A program made the position numbers and the translations under genes. Shown here one piece after another: positions 13,044 to 23,279 of a stretch of DNA of 64,000 bases (positions are counted from its first letter, which is position 1; every line of letters begins with the position of its first letter). The notes beneath the pieces were generated by a model. It did not search any database and was not told where the DNA came from. It saw nothing but the letters and a program-made list of their open reading frames with translations. Origin of the DNA: Heliocybe sulcata (taxonomy: Eukaryota > Basidiomycota > Agaricomycetes > Gloeophyllales > Gloeophyllaceae); contig ML213533.1 of the NCBI GenBank assembly GCA_004369045.1, positions 86,669 to 150,668 on the forward strand. The letters are read 5' to 3'.

Positions 13044-13136
13044 AAGGGAGTCCGCTAGCCCTCGAGGTCCATTGGCATGGGGTAATCACGTCCTAGTGAC
13101 CAAGGTGGCAGAAGAGGGAGGGAGCTCATTCTATTG
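13044..13136. repeat. Imperfect tandem repeat B, copy 1
   Basis: Copy 1 of a direct repeat of about 93 bp. Blocks shared with copy 2 include AAGGGAGTCC, CTAGCCCTCG, CATGGGGTAA-like, CACGTCCTAGTG and CATTCTATTG. Confidence 0.85.
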
Positions 13137-13156
13137 TAAGCCTTCGCCTCCAGACC

Positions 13157-13250
13157 AAGGGAGTCCACTAGCCCTCGGGAGACTATTGGGATGGGGTAAA
13201 CACGTCCTAGTGGCCAACGTGGCAGCAGAAGGGAGCTGGTCATTCTATTG
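13157..13250. repeat. Imperfect tandem repeat B, copy 2
   Basis: Copy 2 of repeat B, about 94 bp, separated from copy 1 by only 20 bp and in the same orientation. Its sequence is unrelated to repeat A. Confidence 0.85.
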
Positions 13251-14920
13251 CGAGCATCGAGCATTCGCCAGACCCGAGGCGACAAAGAGCAATGCGCACG
13301 TCCGGGATTTGCCAGCAGTTTTGGTTACGAGAAGAGTCGGTGGTACGCCGCAGAACTTCCCGGCTAGTCGCACCCGGGCGTCAAGGGCATGAGCAGCTCC
13401 CCAAGAGCCCCAGTGTTTGACCATTACGACACAACGCAGACTGGGGTGGTACCCAGCGACTGATTTTGGGAGATCTTGGGTAATTGCGGCTGGACTTGAG
13501 TCCCGAGTATGATGGCATCGCTTCCTCGCAGCAGGCAATGACGCTGGACTGTATGCTGATAGTGCCGGGTCCACCGACACTGATAGAGTAGTAGGCAAAG
13601 CGACTGCACAAAAGGTGATGGTTCAGTTAGACGCAGATGGGCAGGTGGTTCTGCGTGACGAAATCACTTCATCTTGAAGTAGGGTACTTACGGCAGTTCA
13701 AAGCGGTGCGTGTCTGAGACTAGGCTCGGTCGATTCGTAGATTCCGTGCATGCGCCCAGTCTTCCGTGCTACGACCTCGGCATAGGTCAGGAGAGAAGAA
13801 CGTCTATAGTGCAATATCCATGGGGTAGAACTGCCCAAAGCCAATCAGACCGGGGAAATCGTCGAAATCACCTGTTGAGCCAGTCCACTTGAGGTATGTA
13901 CCACGGCAAATGAGGCCTACTATAATAAGAATGAACGGGGCCAGACAACTTGCGATCTTCGTGCCTGCTCTTCTCCCAGGCCCGCCTCAGTCGCCATGAC
14001 TCGGAGAAACGAGGGAGCGTCGCAGTGGTTGGTAAGGCGAGTGCTTGACCTATTCGAGAGCGCGCATATAGCGGCCTATCAGCAGGCTCACGTACGGCTT
14101 CGCGATCAACAGGCACCTGGACCTCACAATCACCTCGAACCCGGATAAGATTCCTGTATAAGTTATTCTGGATCACTAGGAGCAGGTAGCATCAATGATA
14201 GCCAGGACAGATAGCCGGCGGCTTCCGATTCGAATAGGATACAGCCTGGACTTGGACGCAGGGGATCCCATGCCGCACAGCCAGCTATGCCAGGACCTGT
14301 CGACATAGTCCACATTTGAGGAAGATGGAGACGATCTCTCCTAGATGATTCCGCGTGAACATCTTGGTCCTGGGATGGCCCGGAATGAACGGTATAGTTG
14401 TACACAGATGAGGCACAATGTAACCGTGGAGGTCCATACGTCCGGCTAGTATCAGAAGTGAGGCTGGTGCGATCTTGCAACCCGGGCCCGGTTTGACCAG
14501 TAACTTGAAATAAGCAATGTCACTTGTCAATTGTGGATGCGCGGTATTGAGTCCTCCGAGTTGAAGCTGTTTCCTCGCTCTCAGTATCGAGAATGGGCAC
14601 ACGAATGTCGTACCCGCGTTCAAAGCACAGCTTGTCGTATCGAGGCCAACTGGCAGATGAAGAGTTCAGGCAGATGGGGAGTGGCGTCGGGCACTGCCAT
14701 TCGGACTGTTTGCGCCCCAGTCACGTGGGTAAGGACTGCGCCCCAAAAGGAAGGCTAGTAACCGCCGTCACCGCCGACTGCGAACGGGTACGCACCGCCT
14801 TGTCCGTCGCTGGCTATAGTTTGGCCTTTTCCGTTCGACACCCCTTAGCTCGCTCCCGACCCCATCGTTGACGACGGCGACGGCGCTCTTCACTGAAGCG
14901 TCGCAGTTATTGGCGAGACC

Positions 14921-16253
14921 ATGATCAAAGGGACATTCACTCCGACACGATGCCTCGTAGTGCTGGTCGCCGCGTCCTGCGTCCTCTTGTTCGCCCTTGT
15001 TCCACGCTATGACCTTTTCGAGGAACCACAAACACTCAATGTCCTGGTGCCACGCCAGGGTCTTTTCGGCGGAGGTGTTGGCGATACGACGACCGCGTCT
15101 GACAAGACCGGGACCGCCTCTGACACAACCTCCACCAGCGCAACGACTGGCACCACCACCGCCAACACAGGGACCACATCGAGCACATCCTCGACACTGT
15201 CCACCACTACATCGTCTTCCACAACGACCTCTGCGTCTTCCACTACAACGCAGCAGCAGACCACCACGACCCCTCCTAATACCTCTACTCAGCAGCAGAG
15301 TACAGGCACTACGTCACAGCAAACTGGCCACACCACAGCGCAGACAGAAACGACTCAAAGCCCCGTTACAACTGCTGTGGTCACCACTCAGTCGGATGGT
15401 GAAGTTCAGACGGTCATCGTCACCAGTACCCCCCCTGCTCCTTCATCTACGAGCTCTTCCGCAGCAGACAGCACTGGCGACGACGACGATAGCGGTTCAA
15501 ATAAAACCTCCACCATCATTGGTCTGTCAGTGGCGGGCGGGGTAGCGCTTATCGGCTTGATTGCATTCTTTGTCTGGAAGTTTACCCGTAAACGGGCTGT
15601 TGATGAATTCGATGACGGCAAGTTATTGGATCATTTTACTGGCACCACCACCTGACCATCTTTGGGCACTTACAGGTGAAGCAATCAAGTGGCCAGAACT
15701 CAACAACCACAACAATACCACGACAGCTTTGCCGACCACGACCCGCGGTCTTGAAGCCGGTTCTCCGTCAGACATATCTCGTGCACCGAGCCGGATGAAC
15801 GACGGCTACGCTGCCTCAGTCGCTGCATCGTCCACAACGGAGCTCTACGCTCCCTCTCACGACCCGTACGCGGTACCTCCCCTGCCCCACATGAACCCTA
15901 ATCAGCCCTACCACGACGACCCCGCCGCATACGGCCCTGCCGGTTACTACGACCCGTACCGCGGACCCATACCACAGACGTTCAACGATACCGCGTCCGT
16001 ACACGACGGCGAGGCCATCCCGATGACTCAGCTCGCGGCGAACAGAGCCCGCAGCCCCGCCCCGGGGCTGGCGCTCGATATGACCGGCCGCGCTTCCCCA
16101 GGGCCGATGATGCGGGGGGCGTCTCCGGCGCCACCGCAGTATGGTTACGGGAGAGCCAGCCCTGGACCCCAGGTTGGGCTGGGACTCGGGGGGCCTGTTG
16201 CTGGCAGGCAGTCTCCGGGTCCGCAGATGGCGTACGATATGGGACCTCGGTAG
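14921..16253 (+). CDS. Mucin-like single-pass membrane protein, Ser/Thr-rich
   Basis: A 424-residue type I membrane protein. An N-terminal hydrophobic segment (LVVLVAASCVLLFALV, about residues 13-28) serves as signal peptide or anchor. It is followed by about 160 residues dominated by Ser and Thr with TTS/STT runs, probably heavily O-glycosylated. A transmembrane helix (IIGLSVAGGVALIGLIAFFV, about 197-216) with a KFTRKR stop-transfer signal leads into a Pro/Ser/Tyr-rich cytoplasmic tail with repeated ASPGP-like motifs. This layout resembles fungal cell-wall stress sensors of the Mid2/Wsc type, but no named domain is visible, so a sensor role is a guess. The only intron, 15618-15675, has a GC donor (GCAAGT) and an AG acceptor. 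With it the frame joins cleanly; the only GT nearby would create an immediate stop. Confidence 0.75.
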
Positions 16254-16740
16254 CCGAGGTTAGGACGGTGGCGGGGTAGATGGGAACGTTGAGATCGATG
16301 GGTGTTCTGTAATATGGGCGAGCAATTGGTAGAGAGTGGAATAGCTATCCTGGTCACTATCGCAATATTGAAGCATACCCTAGATTCACTCTCAAAATCT
16401 TGCATGTTTTGTTACTGCTCATACATTTCGGATTAGTACACTGATCGGATCTGCTATTGAGAGTATTCGTCGCACTGCATTCATGCTTCTCGTAGGTAGC
16501 AGCCAAGTTCTCGGACGGTCTTCTCTGCCATGGACAATCAGCATAAACCATTGATTTGTTGATACAGACGTACATATATTTCGTACTAATCGCTTGCAGC
16601 TGGAATTGCAATGTTCATTAATGTATTTCGTGGATCGGGAACCGTATCCGCCAATAGCACCGCGGTATAAAGCGTACAACATTATCGAAAGCAATGCACA
16701 ACTGTCCAAAGTCGACTACCAGTCCTCGCTTGGAGAAACA

Positions 16741-19700
16741 TCACACCAAATCCCCTACTTGCAAGGCCATGTTGGTCGCCAACGCCGAGAACAACACTAT
16801 ACAGAGAACAGTAGGCCCATACTTGTCGTAGTACAGCCCCTCGGCACTGCGCTGACGCAGCTTGTGCGTCCGGTAGACAAAGATCACGGCCGAGTAGGCG
16901 ATAGCCAAGAGCGCAGCGACAGTGAAGGCCCCGGCGCTGATGACGCCCTTGACGTCTCCCGGTTCTACAAAGTTGAGCAGCGTCGTCGCGATGGTCCCGA
17001 TGAGGACGGCAAAGTGCAGCCATTTCTATCAGGCGCTTAGTGGACTCTGTGAGGTTGAAAAGAGGGCAACGCACCAAAAAGGTCCGCTCCGAGGCAAAGT
17101 ACACCTTCGGCTCGACGCGCACGGGAACGGCGATGCGCTTGCCGGCCGGTGCGGTCCAGTGCCTCACGAGCTCGCGGTCGTCGCCGCGCCGCTGCGGCTG
17201 GGAGGGGCCTTCATCAGCAGGCGCCTCCTCGTCCTGCTCCTGCTCGTCGTCGTCGAGCGCGCTGTCGTCGACGCCGCTGTCCAGCGCCTTGGCCTGCTGC
17301 AGCCGCGTCCGGAACGTCTCGTCGAACGCGGTGGACGGCGCGAGCGGGTTGATCGACAGCGCGCGCGTCTTCGCCGGGTCTTCGTTCCCCGCTGTAGGTC
17401 TGCGGCCGCGCAGGAACGGCGTCCGTTCGTTCCCGTCCGTATCGGGCTCGGCGTCCTCGGCGTACGGGTCGGTAGGAACCTGCGCGGCCGCGCGCTCCTT
17501 GAGGTGTTTCTCGCGAAAGGCGACGGCTTCCGCGACCTGCGCGCCGGTCAGGCCCGTCCGCTTGTCCTCGTCCTTTGCCGGCGCGAGGTCGAGCGCTTCG
17601 TCCTCCTCGCCCTCGGACACGGGCTCCGTGTACGTCTGCGGCGCGTCGGGCTCGGGCGTGTTGATCCCCGAGGAAGAGCGCGCGGAGGTGCCTTTCGACG
17701 AGGAGACGTGTAGGGGCCGCTCGATGCGCACGGTGCCTGTGGAGGGCTTCGTGATGTCCATGTCCACTGGAAGTATGGTTAGAATGAGGAGTGGGGTAGA
17801 GGAGGCGGACTTACTTTGGGGGAGCCAGAATGGGATGAGGTCGACGCGTTCTGGGAGCAAGGTCGCGCACCCGTGGATGAATTTGCTTCGGGGAGTGTCA
17901 GGCGCAGCTTCGGCATTGCGAAGAGGGGGGGGGACGGACCTGAACTTCGGGACAGCTTCCACCAGATGCGACTGCACAAGATCCATCACCCACTCCGGCG
18001 GCTCCTGCCCGTACTGCGTCTGCAACTTGACCTCCAACACCCCATACCTGGCACGCATGAGCTCCCAGCCGCCCCATGCACAAGCCACAAAAAAGCTCAC
18101 TTGAACAACTCCTTGTCCTCGGCCGGGATTTGCTCAAACGGGTAATCAATCCCGATATCCATTCGCCGCCAGTTGTCGCCCGCCCGCGTGCGCCCGTCCC
18201 AATTGTCCTCCCTCACCATCGTGAGCTCCGTATCGAGCGAGATGCGCACGCGCGCGTCGCCCGGGAGCTGGAACGCCGTCCTGTTATAAAACGTCCGCAT
18301 AACTGCTTTCGATCAATCCACATGATAAGTGATCAGAGGATGCAATGAGGACGCACCAGGCTGGATCTTCTTGGTTAACACCGAGTACTGCACCTCGTTC
18401 GCCAGCTGGATCATGCTGTCCACTTCCTGCTGGGTCTTTTTGCCCTTTGAGACGAGCGCCTGGAATTCCTCGTCCATGGTATACTCCCCGCGCAAGAACG
18501 CGTTCACTTTGTCTTCCTTGATGGGGAACCGGGATTTGACTGACTTTTCTCCTGTCCAGTCTTCCCTATGCGTTTTGCGCTCGACGAAAATCTGTGGAGA
18601 GACTGTAAGATAGAGACGACCTGTCGATGTAGGAATGACGTACTGTTTTCACGTCCATGTCGCCGTACCACCGAAGACGAATTGCTTCAGCGCCTTCTGT
18701 CTTTTCGAGACGGCCGAGGTACAATTCGAGATCTTCGTTATCAAAGTATATCGAAGTAATGGCTATGGGACATGTCAACCTCATCCAGCACCCGATGCAA
18801 TATTGACACTAACCTGCGTCTTTGGGTTCAAACTCCTTTCGAGGGTTGAATACTACAGACAGAGGTCAGGTTCAGAAGACGGGAGAGATGCGTGCTACGC
18901 ACCTAATACAGGCAAATGCTTCAAAATGGCCAACTTCAAGTGAACAAGGTTATCAGGGTGTACCTACGGCCACCGTCAGTCCCGGACTGTTATCAAGCAG
19001 GTGGAACGTACCCAGTACTTTGTCGTCTGTCTGACAAAGGCGCTTTGACTGCCGCCTGCGGATGGATCGCCAAGGACTGGATGGCCACGCGTACGGACGA
19101 GGTCGTATAGCTTGGACAGCTTGACGATGAGCGCATCCCAGTTATATTTATAGAACGGTCGTTTCTCGAGATAATCGGTAACGAACGTAGGTTTGAGCGG
19201 CATATTGGTTTGTTTCTGGAATTGAAGTGAGTAGGAGCAGCTGGGCGCCTCGTAAATCTCACATCGTGTTTCTTTGGGAGGATTTCGTCAGCTAGTACCA
19301 GCCATTGTCATCAGGCGGATACGCACCTTTAAGATCTTCATGAAGCCTGTGATGTTGAGTTTAGAGTACAGAGCGAGGTCATGGACGTCTGCGACGAGGG
19401 TGGCAACCTCTTCTTCGAGTTCGTGGAATTGGTCCTCCAGAGCATCAAGGGACTTGAGGTCGTCGGACTCGTCCTCCTCGTCCTCGTCATCCGAACCGGC
19501 GTCGTGGGCGGCGCCGTGGTCGAGGAGCTCCCTCTGCTGGGACTCTGGATCATGCGAGCGAGTGATAGTGTGCGCCTCCTCTGCTTGCTCTTCGACAACG
19601 AGGCGCTTGACTAGCCTTTCCGCGTCTCTTATACGGCGAGATAGCTCGGATGTCTATGACGTCACGTTAGCAGCGCATGAAGTAGACTGGAAAATTGAGT

Positions 19701-19999
19701 GCCTTTTGCTTCTGAAAGTCGTGGATCTTGTCGAGTTCTTGTTCGAGCAGAGCTGTGAAATCGTTTTCGTCATGTTCTGTCCAGCCGCGGGAAGTGGTGC
19801 GAATCTGGTTGACAGACGAGATGAGGATCTGATTGGACTGGTCAGGAAGTTAGCCTGCCTTGAGCTCGCGCTTGAGCCGGTTGTAGTCGATGTAGAAGGG
19901 CCTCCATTCGCCGTACAGGTCGTTCTAAGGCCACGTTCGTGAATAAAATCGCAGTAAAGGAAGAGAGAGACGTACGTCGATTTTCTTGCCAAATTTCAT
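16741..19999 (-). CDS. VTC4: Vacuolar transporter chaperone 4, polyphosphate polymerase
   Basis: VTC4 is the catalytic subunit of the vacuolar complex that makes polyphosphate from ATP and pushes it into the lumen. Order: SPX domain (MKFGKKID, an intron, then a coiled-coil region at about 19.3-19.9 kb, and [18 protein letters not shown]); VTC polymerase domain ([111 protein letters not shown]); an acidic disordered linker of roughly 230 residues; and a three-helix DUF202 domain ([18 protein letters not shown] to MALQVGDLV). The basic tunnel residues expected in VTC4 (RLRW, RVRIS, EVKLQ) are present, which favours VTC4 over VTC2/3. A short GT-AG intron near 17888-17938 sits inside VPKF/SKFIHG; it contains no in-frame stop and is easily annotated wrongly. 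Many introns; stop at 16741-16743. Confidence 0.92.
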
Positions 20000-20199
20000 G
20001 TCGTCGTATCGGCAGAGACAGGAGGTGAAGTGTCCGCTTGTGTACCCGTTACGAACTACTTGCCCAGCCAATGGCGCTCACGAACGTGCACCCATCTCGT
20101 TAGGACGCCCCGTGCTCAACCGAGTGATCGCCTCCCTGCACAGCCCCTTCATTGTCTCGCCACGTGGCCCAGACCCGATTGGCCGGGACCAAGTCTGAA

Positions 20200-21041
20200 T
20201 TACTCGAGTCGAACTGCGTACATAAAGCCATCGTAACCCTTCTCCCCCACAGTTCCGATCGTCGTCGCGTCCATGCCCTTATCCTCTTTCACCACCTCGA
20301 GCATCTCCCGCACCCCATTGATCCTAACATCGTCCGTTATCGACAAGTCACTGACCCCGCCTCTTCGTATTACATTGTCGACGAACTGACCAGCCGTCAG
20401 AGCTGCGGGAGATGGCAAACACATGGGACCTACGATCGCTCCACCCTTCCTTACAAGCTGCCGGCACTGCTTGAAATAGGTGGGGTAGTTCGGCTTGTCC
20501 GCGTCTACAAAGATAAAGTCGAATGGCTCTTTCTTATCCATCTTGGCTAGAGTCTCGGTCGCGGGGCCGACCACGATCTTGACCTTTGATAAAAGCCCAG
20601 CACGGTCCAAGTTCTCGCGCGCCACCTTCAGAGTAGCATCAATAAAAGGAATCACTCGGACAAGATCGCCTGACATCGGCATGCTTCTGTACGTATTCAC
20701 AGGTTACAAGCTCCCCATCTTCAGGTAGCGCGCGCCCCAACCAAATCGTGGAATATCTGTATTGATGTGAGTGATGAACCAAGAGACGGCAATCGTACGA
20801 ACCCTCCGAGTGTCCCTAGCTCCAGTATCCTCTTCGCCCCAATAGACTGAGCAAGCAGCTTCAGGTACTTGCCCTGCGCAGGCGTCACAGCAATATCCGG
20901 CAGCCCCTTCGCCTCGCTATTCGCCAGAGCGTACTCCAGGACTTCATCCCGCGCCATGAGAAAGGACTTGTGGTAGCTGTCCTCCCTCGCCCAGTCCTCG
21001 TACGTCGCCGGCGTGGCAGGATCGAACGGACGTCCCGACAT
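20200..21041 (-). CDS. Class I SAM-dependent O-methyltransferase, caffeoyl-CoA OMT type
   Basis: A small cytosolic O-methyltransferase of the cation-dependent CCoAOMT-like family. Motif I is ILELGTLGGYSTIWLGRALP, with an intron inside GG|YSTIW. It is followed by GELVTCEYVQKHADVARENL and GPATETLAKM. Motif II, FDFIFVDADKPNYPTYF, contains the metal-binding Asp pair. A late DNVIRRGGV matches the usual DNVLWxGxV segment. Four exons join in frame. The third intron, near 20606-20670, runs from GTCAGG to CTGAAG and gives KHADVARENLDRAGL. The natural substrate cannot be told; fungal members methylate a range of catechols. It lies head to head with the mitochondrial carrier, about 470 bp apart. Confidence 0.87.
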
Positions 21042-21507
21042 GACAGAGTCACGGTTGCGCTAATGAGACAGATGTCCTCCATCTCATGGGTCTCGCTGCT
21101 GCGCTATATAATCGCAATCGCATCTCGCGTCTATTCATGGTTCGGCGCGCTTGTGACCCTCCACGGTCCCACGTAGATACCTTACTTATCCATATCTCGA
21201 CCCTGACATACATCGTGAATAAAATGATCTCGGTCGTCCCTCGTGAGACGCACACAGAGCGCGCGTTCGGAATTCGCTCAACGCAGAAACCAATCACCTC
21301 GCCGACGTTAAGACGCGCGGGAATCCTCTTCGCCGCCATTCCGAATTCTCAGTCGCCTGTCGCGACCCAAACAGCCCTGGCGCAGCGTGCTCTACGAATT
21401 CTGCCAGGATTGCGCCATGGGCGTGCTGACGAGTGATACGCCGCCGTCGGCGACAGGATATAAATGCCCTGGGTAGCTCAGCACACAGGGCCAGCAAGTT
21501 TGTGACT

Positions 21508-23060
21508 ATGCCCTCTGCTGCGAGTGCGAGAGTGACGACGTCGTCCCCGGAAGAGAAGCTCGTCGTTTTAGAGGCTAGCGCGGCTTCGGGATCGCAGTCG
21601 CAGTATGGCGTCAAGTTCGCAGCCGCGGCCGTGAGCAGTGAGTACTGAGTCTCCTCCCCTGCGAATAAGCTGTTAGGCTCACAAAGGCAGACATGGCGGC
21701 GTCGGCTGTGAGCAACCCCGTAGACGTGTGAGTTCCACATTCCTTCCGTGTACCGTATCCTAGATCTGACTCCACCTTTGAACGTTGAATGTTGAACCAG
21801 TATCAAAGTAAGCTCTGCTAGCCCTTCCACCCAGCTCCCCATTAACACCCTCTTTGCAAGGTCCGGCAACAACTAAAAACACAAAGTACGCTCCCCTCTC
21901 AAGTTTCAACCTCGCACCCCCACCTAATACCCCCGCCCCCACCGCAGCCCCGGGTGCGCGCGGCAACGCATTCTGGACAGTCTGCCACCGCATGGTGCGC
22001 TCCGAAGGCCTGCCCAGCCTCGCCAGCGGCCTCTCCGCCAGCATGATGCGCGAAATCGCCTACTCGGGCCTCCGCCTCGGCACATACGAGTACTTCAAAG
22101 ACGCGTGCGTCCCCCTCCCCTCTCCCCTCCCCAAACTCCACGCATCCTGAGCAGTATGGTGTAGAGTGCACACCGCGACGGCAGGGTCCCTCCCCAGAGA
22201 AGGCTTGGCGCTCAAAGTCCTCGCCGCCACGATCGCAGCAACACTCGGATCGTGCGTCCCCCGCCCCTGCTGCGCTCACACCCAGAACTGACAACCCAAA
22301 GATCCCTCGCGAACCCCGCCGACTTGGCCAAAGGTCCGCCCCCACCCTCCCTGCCTCCCTCCCACCCCTAACCCCCACCCCCCAGTCCGCATGCAAGCCT
22401 ACCACCCCACCACCCCGCCCTACCCCACCCTCCTCACCTGCTACGCCGCCGTCTACCGCGAAGGCCAGACCCAACACCCCTCCTCGCCTCACTGGGGCGG
22501 CATCCGCTCCTTATACCGCGGCGTAGAAGCCACCACGATCCGCGGCATCATCCTCTCCACATCCCAAATCTGCTCCTACGACCAGGTCAAGCAGACCCTC
22601 AAGGCCCGCGGGATCATGCAAGAAGGCTTCGGCTTGCATCTCACGTCTAGTCTCTTTGCCGGGTTCGTTTCTGTCTTCTTGCACTCGACAATGCTAATAA
22701 ATGACACGCAGACTTTTCTGCTCAATCACTTCCAACCCCGTCGGTAAGGACCCTACCTCCACACCCCGACACCAGCCTCATATTTTTTCCCGTTACAGAC
22801 GTCGTAAAAGTAAGAGTCATGAACGACAAAGAGCACCGCTATAAAGGCGTGTTCGACTGCGTCAAGACCATCATGGTGCACGAGGGTCCTCTAGCATTCT
22901 GGAAGGGCTTCGGGATGTGCTGGGCAAGGGCTAGTACCCATGGTTCTCTCGTCTTCACCCCCGCTGATACAGTCTCATCCTCTAGCTTGGTATCCACACC
23001 ATCGTCAGCTTCATCGCATTCGAGCGGATACGGTCATTGCTCGGCATCAGTCCGATGTGA
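21508..23060 (+). CDS. Mitochondrial carrier family (SLC25) protein
   Basis: A six-helix inner-membrane solute carrier with the three expected homologous repeats. The signature PxDxxKxR appears three times: NPVDVIKVRQQ (split by introns at about 21725-21860), NPADLAKVRMQ (about 22310-22395) and NPVDVVKVRVM (about 22735-22820). Even-helix segments are seen as LRLGTYEYFKD and HEGPLAFWKGF. The end is FIAFERIRSLLGISPM, with TGA at 23058-23060. Overall it resembles the dicarboxylate/oxoglutarate/uncoupling-protein branch, but the transported substrate cannot be assigned by eye. Introns are short and several exons are tiny. The ATG at 21508 gives a Ser/Ala-rich N terminus before repeat 1. Confidence 0.85.
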
Positions 23061-23279
23061 CATCCCGTCATGTTCGCTAGCGCATCCATAGATCACTGCA
23101 TGACATACACTACTCCTTTCCTCATGCATAGATGAACCTACGATCGTGGCAATGTCTCCTGCCACCGTCAATCCATAACGATCCGGTGAACTGTGACCAA
23201 CAGCACGAGTAAAGAATATTTCGACAAACAGCGCTGTTCGACTGGCCAAAAGGCGCGGCTACTGGTAGAGCTGGTGAGG

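Larger units (their letters stand above)
11500..14920. other. Gene-poor, repeat-bearing region
   Basis: This 3.4 kb holds two sets of imperfect direct repeats, listed separately, and no recognisable exon. Open frames are short, overlap on both strands and show no family signature. A 66-codon frame at 11943-12143 (-) ends in a hydrophobic stretch (LWPFIAMLILALAFLG), but nothing upstream supports a gene. Confidence 0.5.

Noticed and set aside
17888-17938. In-frame extra residues inside the VTC4 motif VPKF/SKFIHG
   Set aside because: The insert is a short GT-AG intron without a stop. Removing it restores the conserved motif exactly.
16922-18104. Long plus-strand open frames of 263 and 354 codons
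   Set aside because: They lie antisense to the linker and polymerase exons of VTC4. The GC-rich coding sequence there leaves the opposite strand open by chance; the products are low complexity without motifs.
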